Assembly: GCA_934597465.1 (NCBI GenBank) | Contig: CAKTSC010000038.1 | Coordinates: 1-9,749, forward strand | Length of the DNA: 9,749 nt | Direction: 5' to 3' | Source of the DNA: an uncultured Dysosmobacter sp. | GTDB lineage: Bacteria > Bacillota > Clostridia > Oscillospirales > Oscillospiraceae | Shown: positions 6,136-9,749 of the stretch, one piece after another | How the letters are laid out: the number at the start of each line of letters is the position of its first letter | How positions within the stretch are numbered: position 1 is the stretch's first letter | Translations under genes and position numbers: made by a program | Notes under the pieces: generated by a model | The model's database searches: none | Told to the model about the DNA's origin: nothing | Seen by the model: only the letters and a program-made list of their open reading frames with translations

Positions 6136-6167
6136 CGCGGAGCCCCGGAGCCGGGGTTCCGCGTTTT
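6136..6167 (+). promoter_or_regulatory. Terminator-like hairpin in the SLH-lysozyme mRNA leader
   Basis: Bases 6136-6147 pair with 6152-6163 (12 bp, one G-U) around a GAGC loop, followed by TTTT (6164-6167). It lies between the predicted promoter and the ribosome binding site at 6198-6204. It could be an attenuator, or just a stabilising 5' stem. I did not recognise a riboswitch aptamer upstream; only about 10 bases of transcript precede it. Confidence 0.5.
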
Positions 6168-6210
6168 CCGCCATTGGGTCTCGACGTTTTTTGAGGGAAA
6201 GGAGCAGAGC

Positions 6211-7830
6211 ATGACATTCCACAAGGGGAAACGGCTGGCCGCGGCGCTTCTCTGCGCGGCGGCTTTGACGGGGGCGGCCTCCGCCGCCTTCTATACGGAC
6301 ACGGAGGGCCACTGGGCCGAGAGCGCCATCGACCGCTGGAGCGGGGAGTACGGCATTCTCCGGGGCTATGACGACGGCAGCTTCCGCCCGGACGACACCA
6401 TCACCCGGGGAGCCTTCGCCGGGATCCTGGATCGCTTCCTCCGCTACCAGGTGGAATCGGAGCCGGACACCTTCTCCGACACCGCCGGGATCTACTGGGA
6501 ACGCGCCATCCTGAAGCTCAACGCCGCCGGGGTCTATCTCGGCAGCGGCGGCAAGGCCCTCTCCGGCCACAGCATCACCCGCCAGCAGGCGGTGGCCATG
6601 ATCTCCCGGGCCTTCGCCCTGGGGGAGACGGAGGGGGAGCTCCCCTTTGAGGACGCCGGGAGCGTGGCGGCCTACGCCAAGGGCTACCTTGTCACCATGG
6701 TGGAAAACGGCTGGCTCAACGACATGGGGGAGAGCGGCCTGCTGCGGCCCAACGAGCCCATCACCCGGGCGGAGGTGGTGAACATCCTCGGCAACCTGGT
6801 CTCCCGCCTCTGGCAGGAGAGCGGGGAGTACAGCGAGGATGTCTCCGGCAACGCCATGGTCAACGCCGAAGACGGGATCCTCCTCCACGATATGAAGATC
6901 GAGGGCAGCCTTCTCATCGCCCCCGGCGTTACCGGCCCGGTGCTGCTGCGGGATGTGGAGCTCACCGGCACCATCACCAATTTCAGCGGCACGGAGGTCA
7001 TCCAGGAGGAGACCCCCAAGGAAGACCCGGAGCCGGATCCCGACCCCGGCCTGAAGCCCGGGGATCCCAACACCATCACCTATGAGGGCCGCACCATCCC
7101 CGTGCTGGAGGGCGTGCCCGTGAATCCTCTGAAAGCAGCGGACTTCGCCTGGGAGAATGGCCGCCTGCAGTACTTAAGCGGCCTCTGCCGGACGGAGACC
7201 GGCATCGATGTCTCCGCCTACCAGAACCGGGCCACCCCCGGCAATACCATCGACTGGGAGGCCGTGGCGGCGGACGGCATCGACTTCGCCCAGGTGCGCA
7301 TCGCCCTGCGGGGCACCTCCTCCGGCACCCTCCACGCCGACGCCTTCTATGCCCAGAACATTGACGGCGCTCTGGCGGCGGGCCTCAAGACCGGGGTCTA
7401 CATTTTCTCCCAGGCCATCACCGTGGAGGAGGCCGTCGAGGAGGCGGATTACGTCCTCTCCCTGCTGGATGGCCGCCGGCTCACCGGCCCCGTCACCTAC
7501 GACTGGGAGATGAAGGACAGCAGCTACCGGGTCTACGGCACGGAGCCGGAGGTGGCCACCGCCTGCGCCAAGGCCTTCTGCGAGCGCATTGCCCAGGCGG
7601 GCTACGAGCCCATGGTCTATGTGAGCCGCTATGTGGGCTACTTCAAGTTTGATCTCCGGGAGCTCTCCGGCATCCCCCTCTGGTATCCGGAGTATAAGTA
7701 TGAGTCCACATTGCCGGAGAAGGTCTGCCCCCAGCTCTACTACCGCATGGACTACTGGCAGTACACCAACAAGCTGAGGGTGGACGGCATCGGCGGAAAC
7801 GTGGACGGCAGCCTGAAGTTTTTCTGGTGA
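6211..7830 (+). CDS. Secreted SLH-domain GH25 lysozyme
   Basis: A 539-aa secreted, wall-attached muramidase. ATG 6211 is chosen over an upstream in-frame TTG (6091), which lies in the -35 box: AAAGGAG (6198-6204) is 6 bases before it and the protein then begins with a signal peptide (residues 1-26, ending GAASA-A). Three SLH repeats follow (about 27-78, 88-136, 145-200) with the motifs ITRGAFAGIL, ITRQQAVAMI and ITRAEVVNIL, which bind pyruvylated wall polymer. After a short beta region (to about 262) comes a Pro/Asp/Glu linker (266-288). The C-terminal glycoside hydrolase 25 domain (331-539) starts GIDVSAYQ, with IDWEAVAADGIDFAQVRIAL, and carries the acidic catalytic pair D431 and E433 in TYDWEM, plus D333. 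It ends at WQYTNKLRVDGIGGNVDGS, as GH25 enzymes do. Expected to cleave the MurNAc-GlcNAc bond of peptidoglycan, for remodelling or competition. Confidence 0.95.
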   Translation: MTFHKGKRLAAALLCAAALTGAASAAFYTDTEGHWAESAIDRWSGEYGILRGYDDGSFRPDDTITRGAFAGILDRFLRYQVESEPDTFSDTAGIYWERAILKLNAAGVYLGSGGKALSGHSITRQQAVAMISRAFALGETEGELPFEDAGSVAAYAKGYLVTMVENGWLNDMGESGLLRPNEPITRAEVVNILGNLVSRLWQESGEYSEDVSGNAMVNAEDGILLHDMKIEGSLLIAPGVTGPVLLRDVELTGTITNFSGTEVIQEETPKEDPEPDPDPGLKPGDPNTITYEGRTIPVLEGVPVNPLKAADFAWENGRLQYLSGLCRTETGIDVSAYQNRATPGNTIDWEAVAADGIDFAQVRIALRGTSSGTLHADAFYAQNIDGALAAGLKTGVYIFSQAITVEEAVEEADYVLSLLDGRRLTGPVTYDWEMKDSSYRVYGTEPEVATACAKAFCERIAQAGYEPMVYVSRYVGYFKFDLRELSGIPLWYPEYKYESTLPEKVCPQLYYRMDYWQYTNKLRVDGIGGNVDGSLKFFW

Positions 7831-8097
7831 AGAATTTCTGCGGAAACGTGCCGGGGAACCTTTCCGCGAGGGAGACCCTGCGCCGCCCGGCCTGTGGCCG
7901 GGCGGCGCATTGGTATGCGCGCTCCGCTTGGGCGCCTTGCCCCGGCTTTGCCGGGGCTGCGACACGTCGCTGCGTGAGAGGAATTTTTCCCGCCGCGCAT
8001 GTCGCCGGGAAAAATGATTTGGTTTCTTTCCGCCTGGCGGCGGAAACCCCAGGGGAGGGACTTCCCTGGGGGAACCCCTTCGGGAGTGCGGGGGGAT
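7831..8097. other. Hairpin-dense intergenic region
   Basis: No gene is supported here. The stretch contains at least six separate stems: 7840-7846/7861-7867 (7 bp); 7879-7892/7896-7909 (14 bp, perfect, likely the SLH-lysozyme terminator although its T-run is short); 7939-7946/7950-7957 (8 bp); 7983-7992/8006-8015 (10 bp, ATTTTTCCCG with CGGGAAAAAT); 8027-8034/8039-8046 (8 bp); and 8047-8054/8064-8071 (8 bp). It may be a structured RNA, a palindromic intergenic repeat family, or a stack of terminators. Confidence 0.6.
7879..7911 (+). terminator. Probable terminator of the SLH-lysozyme gene
   Basis: A perfect 14-bp GC-rich stem (7879-7892 with 7896-7909, loop TGT) 48 bases past the stop, followed only by TTGG. 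Stem strength argues for termination; the short T-run argues against high efficiency. Confidence 0.5.
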
Positions 8098-8131
8098 AGG
8101 AAAGAGGGGCGGATGGCCGCCCCTCTTTCCT
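8098..8131 (-). terminator. Hairpin between convergent SLH-lysozyme and N/Q-rich genes
   Basis: Bases 8098-8112 pair perfectly with 8117-8131 (15 bp, 4-base loop). On the minus strand it begins 12 bases after the small gene's stop, and its descending arm ends CTCTTTCCT, giving some U-richness. It probably terminates the minus-strand transcript and may act in both directions. Confidence 0.7.
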
Positions 8132-8143
8132 TAAGTTCGGATC

Positions 8144-8254
8144 TCAGCGCTGGCTGCGGTTCTGCTGGTTCTGATTGCGGTTCTGGTTCTGCTCACGGTT
8201 CTCGTTGTTCTGCTCGTTCTGGTTTTCGTTCTGGTTGCGGTTCTTCTCCTTCAT
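8144..8254 (-). CDS. 36-aa Asn/Gln-rich hydrophilic microprotein
   Basis: A very small gene accepted because AAAGGAGG precedes its ATG (8254) by 10 bases and a 15-bp hairpin follows its stop. The product has 13 Asn, 9 Gln, 5 Glu, 5 Arg, 2 Lys, 1 Ser and the initiator Met, with no hydrophobic or aromatic residue after Met1. It starts MKEKNRNQNENQNEQ and ends NQNQQNRSQR. It must be disordered. The composition loosely recalls the Gln/Asn-rich gamma-type small acid-soluble spore proteins, but there is no repeat match and it is much shorter. Function unknown. It diverges from the infC operon; I see no clear sigma-A promoter for it, so a sporulation or other alternative sigma factor is possible. 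Confidence 0.72.
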   Translation of the reverse strand: MKEKNRNQNENQNEQNNENREQNQNRNQNQQNRSQR

Positions 8255-8377
8255 GCTGCGCGCCTCCTTTCCCGGTTTCTGGGCGTACCCCGCCCGGACG
8301 CTGCCTATTCTGCCCGGAAAGCCGGAAAGAAATTCCGAAACGGCGAAAAAACTCCCGCAAATTCCCACAGAAAGCGG

Positions 8378-8406
8378 TTGACAACCGCTCCCCGCCCTGC
8401 TATACT
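8378..8406 (+). promoter_or_regulatory. Consensus sigma-A promoter of the infC-rpmI-rplT operon
   Basis: TTGACA (8378-8383), a spacer of exactly 17 bases, TATACT (8401-8406). Transcription should start near 8413, giving a leader of about 180 bases. The bases upstream (8255-8377) hold the small gene's ribosome binding site and otherwise nothing I can identify. Confidence 0.93.
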
Positions 8407-8412
8407 AACAGG

Positions 8413-8590
8413 GCAAAACAAAGAAGGCCGGTGCATCCGCCTCACCTCCAGCGATATGTGAAGAGGTCAAGATCGTTTTTAGGCCACGTGTTTCGTGGCT
8501 TTCCGCCCGTGCAGCACGCCTGCCCGGGGATGATCGCGGATGCCTGCCCGGCGTCCGCGTTTTTGTATTTTTCAAGGAGGTGTTTCGGCC
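8413..8590 (+). promoter_or_regulatory. infC operon leader, probable L20-responsive attenuator
   Basis: The leader contains a hairpin at 8481-8488/8494-8501 (GCCACG core, TGTTT loop), a possible small stem 8444-8448/8463-8467, and a terminator at 8535-8572. Bases 8433-8440 (GCATCCGC) are perfectly complementary to 8536-8543, and 8427-8431 (GCCGG) to 8548-8552. Pairing these 13 bases would disrupt the terminator, so they form a plausible antiterminator. In B. subtilis, ribosomal protein L20 represses this operon by promoting premature termination in the leader; the same logic is inferred here. A 10-base direct repeat, GCCTGCCCGG, occurs at 8518-8527 and 8542-8551. Confidence 0.75.
8535..8572 (+). 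terminator. Leader terminator (attenuator) before infC
   Basis: Bases 8535-8544 pair with 8550-8559 (10 bp, one U-G) around a TGCCC loop, followed by TTTTTGTATTTTT (8560-8572), ending two bases before the infC Shine-Dalgarno. Its placement upstream of an essential operon means that it must be conditional. Confidence 0.88.
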
Positions 8591-9109
8591 ATTAGCAAAG
8601 TAGTGCATGAACTGAACGAGGAGATCCGCGACAAGGAGATCCGCCTGATCGGCGCCACCGGCGAGCAGCTGGGCATCATGGCACCCGTCAGCGCGCTGAA
8701 GATCGCGGATGAACAGGGCCTGGATCTCGTGAAGATCTCTCCCCAGGCGACGCCGCCTGTGTGCAAGCTGATGAACTACGGCAAGTTCCGCTTCGAGCAG
8801 AGCAAGAAGGAGAAGGAAGCCCGCAAGAATCAGCACGTGGTGGAGATCAAGGAGATCCGCATGTCCCCCGGGATCGACATCGGCGACTTCAACACCAAGC
8901 TGCGCAACGCGCAGAAGTTCCTCGCCGACGGCAACCGCGTCAAGGTCAGCGTCCGCTTCCGCGGCCGTGAGATGGCGCATACCGACATCGGCAAGGGGCT
9001 TCTGGATCGGTTCGCGGAGCAGTGTGCCGAAGTGGCGAACCTGGACAAGGCCGCCAAGCTGGAAGGCCGGATGATGTCCATCTTCCTCTCCCCCAAGGCC
9101 GGAAAGTGA
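8591..9109 (+). CDS. infC: Translation initiation factor IF-3 (AUU start)
   Basis: Binds the 30S subunit, prevents premature 50S joining and checks the start codon and initiator tRNA. The start is taken as ATT at 8591, giving 172 aa: AAGGAGG (8574-8580) lies 10 bases upstream, no in-frame ATG or GTG is nearby, and the protein then begins (M)[20 protein letters not shown] as IF3 should. The in-frame ATG at 8540 lies inside the terminator stem and is rejected. The N-domain runs to about residue 70 and includes [20 protein letters not shown]; a Lys/Glu-rich linker helix (71-83) leads to the C-domain with [20 protein letters not shown] and [10 protein letters not shown]. An AUU start allows IF3 to limit its own synthesis, as in other bacteria. 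First gene of the operon. Confidence 0.97.
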   Translation: MSKVVHELNEEIRDKEIRLIGATGEQLGIMAPVSALKIADEQGLDLVKISPQATPPVCKLMNYGKFRFEQSKKEKEARKNQHVVEIKEIRMSPGIDIGDFNTKLRNAQKFLADGNRVKVSVRFRGREMAHTDIGKGLLDRFAEQCAEVANLDKAAKLEGRMMSIFLSPKAGK

Positions 9110-9176
9110 GTCCGGTCTCCCATTTTCGAGCATCCACTCAAGACAGTTGCAAAACAACGGAAGGAGATTTTCAATT

Positions 9177-9374
9177 ATGCCGAAGCTGAAAACCCATAGC
9201 GGTGCCAAGAAGAGATTCAACCTCACCAAGAACGGCAAGGTCAAGCGCGCCAAGGCCTTCAAGAGCCACATCCTCACCAAGAAGGACACCAAGCGCACCC
9301 GTCGCCTGCGGACCGGCGGCTATGCCGACGCCACCAACGTCGACGCCATCCGCAAGATGATCCCCTACAAGTAA
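9177..9374 (+). CDS. rpmI: 50S ribosomal protein L35
   Basis: A small basic protein of the large ribosomal subunit, 65 aa, the usual family length. It begins [20 protein letters not shown] and contains [20 protein letters not shown], both family hallmarks, ending in RKMIPYK. The ATG at 9177 is chosen over an upstream in-frame start (9147) because AAGGAG (9161-9166) lies 10 bases before it and the family starts MPK. It lies 67 bases downstream of infC and 37 bases upstream of rplT, in the standard infC-rpmI-rplT order, and shares the L20-controlled leader. Confidence 0.98.
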   Translation: MPKLKTHSGAKKRFNLTKNGKVKRAKAFKSHILTKKDTKRTRRLRTGGYADATNVDAIRKMIPYK

Positions 9375-9411
9375 GAGACTGAACCGTTTTTAGAATAGGA
9401 GGCTTTTCAAT

Positions 9412-9749
9412 ATGGCAAGAGTCAAAGGCGCAATGATGACGCGCAAGAGAAGAAACAAGACCCTGAAGCTGGCCAAGGGCTACTGGGGTTCCAAGTCCAA
9501 GCATTTCCGCGTGGCCAACCAGGCCGTCATGAAGTCCCTGAGCTATGCTTACACCGGCCGCCGCCTGAAGAAGCGCGACTTCCGCAGCCTGTGGATCACC
9601 CGCATCAGCGCCGCCTGCAAGATGAACGGCATGAACTACTCCACCTTCATGCACGGCCTGAAGGTCGCCGGCATCGAGATCAACCGCAAGATGCTCTCCG
9701 AGCTGGCCATCTCCGATCCCGCCGCTTTCACCAAGCTGGTGGAGATCGC
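9412..9749 (+). CDS. rplT: 50S ribosomal protein L20 (3' end cut by window)
   Basis: Early 50S assembly protein that binds 23S rRNA and, in Firmicutes, represses its own operon through the leader. The reading frame begins [20 protein letters not shown], followed by [20 protein letters not shown], the highly conserved N-terminal RNA-binding extension; the globular domain includes [20 protein letters not shown] and [26 protein letters not shown] (9397-9402) precedes the ATG by 9 bases. The window ends after 112 codons plus two bases of the next, so only a few C-terminal residues are missing (the family is about 117-119 aa). No stop is visible. Confidence 0.98.
   Translation, partial: MARVKGAMMTRKRRNKTLKLAKGYWGSKSKHFRVANQAVMKSLSYAYTGRRLKKRDFRSLWITRISAACKMNGMNYSTFMHGLKVAGIEINRKMLSELAISDPAAFTKLVEI

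Noticed and set aside
6120..6200. Cyclic-di-GMP or other riboswitch upstream of the SLH-lysozyme gene
   Set aside because: No aptamer consensus could be matched, and the leader before the hairpin is too short.
6091..6210. Upstream TTG start for the SLH-lysozyme gene
   Set aside because: The TTG is the first half of the -35 box, there is no ribosome binding site, and the extra 40 residues would bury the signal peptide.
6076..6888. 270-codon minus-strand open frame opposite the SLH repeats
   Set aside because: Shadow of a clearly identified SLH-GH25 gene; no family features and no ribosome binding site.
7174..7965. 263-codon minus-strand open frame opposite the GH25 domain
   Set aside because: Antisense shadow of a catalytic domain with intact motifs; the composition is an artefact of high GC.
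8160..8250. Tandem repeat or CRISPR-like array suggested by recurring GGTTCTG/GTTCTGG units
   Set aside because: The repetition follows from Asn/Gln/Arg codons of the microprotein; the units vary in length and there are no spacers.
8405..9298. 297-codon minus-strand open frame opposite infC and rpmI
   Set aside because: Covers two essential conserved genes and their leader; the His/Leu/Ala-rich product has no recognisable features.

Overview
The window looks like chromosomal DNA from a high-GC member of the Firmicutes (class Clostridia, most likely Oscillospiraceae; this placement is inference). The grounds are strong AGGAGG-type ribosome binding sites before nearly every gene, a MazF/EndoA toxin of Bacillus/Clostridium type, NrdR, a DUF421-DUF4363 pair, an SLH-domain lysozyme and an infC-rpmI-rplT operon with a Firmicutes-style attenuator leader. 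There is no sign of phage, transposase, integrase, CRISPR or tRNA genes. It reads as ordinary core/accessory chromosome made of short transcription units.

Layout. 3-371 (+) mazF, probably running on into 437-946 (+), a secreted coiled-coil protein. A strong bidirectional hairpin (960-993) separates this from a minus-strand pair of a 194-aa conserved hypothetical (1951-2535) and a lipoprotein (998-1918). Diverging from that pair is an unrecognised 169-aa protein (2662-3171), followed by nrdR (3291-3746) and a DUF4375-type protein (3804-4298). Two hairpins (4310-4342 and 4364-4386) mark convergence with an unrecognised 147-aa gene (4387-4830, minus), which has a near-consensus sigma-A promoter. 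Next comes a minus-strand, translationally coupled DUF421-DUF4363 membrane operon (6003 to 4934). Diverging from it is a secreted protein with three SLH repeats and a GH25 lysozyme domain (6211-7830), whose mRNA leader carries a terminator-like hairpin. A 313-base gap (7831-8143) is packed with hairpins. A 36-residue Asn/Gln-rich gene (8144-8254, minus) diverges from the infC operon.

The translation operon at the right end is the best-understood part: a TTGACA-17-TATACT promoter (8378-8406), a leader of about 180 nt ending in an intrinsic terminator just before the infC Shine-Dalgarno, infC starting at AUU (8591), then rpmI and rplT (cut off by the window edge). The 5' part of the leader is complementary to the 5' arm of the terminator, as expected for an L20-controlled attenuator.

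I found no clear new multi-gene system. The items most worth a second look are the infC leader, the hairpin-rich gap at 7831-8143, the N/Q-rich microprotein, the hairpin in the SLH-lysozyme leader, and two U-tract-free intergenic hairpins.
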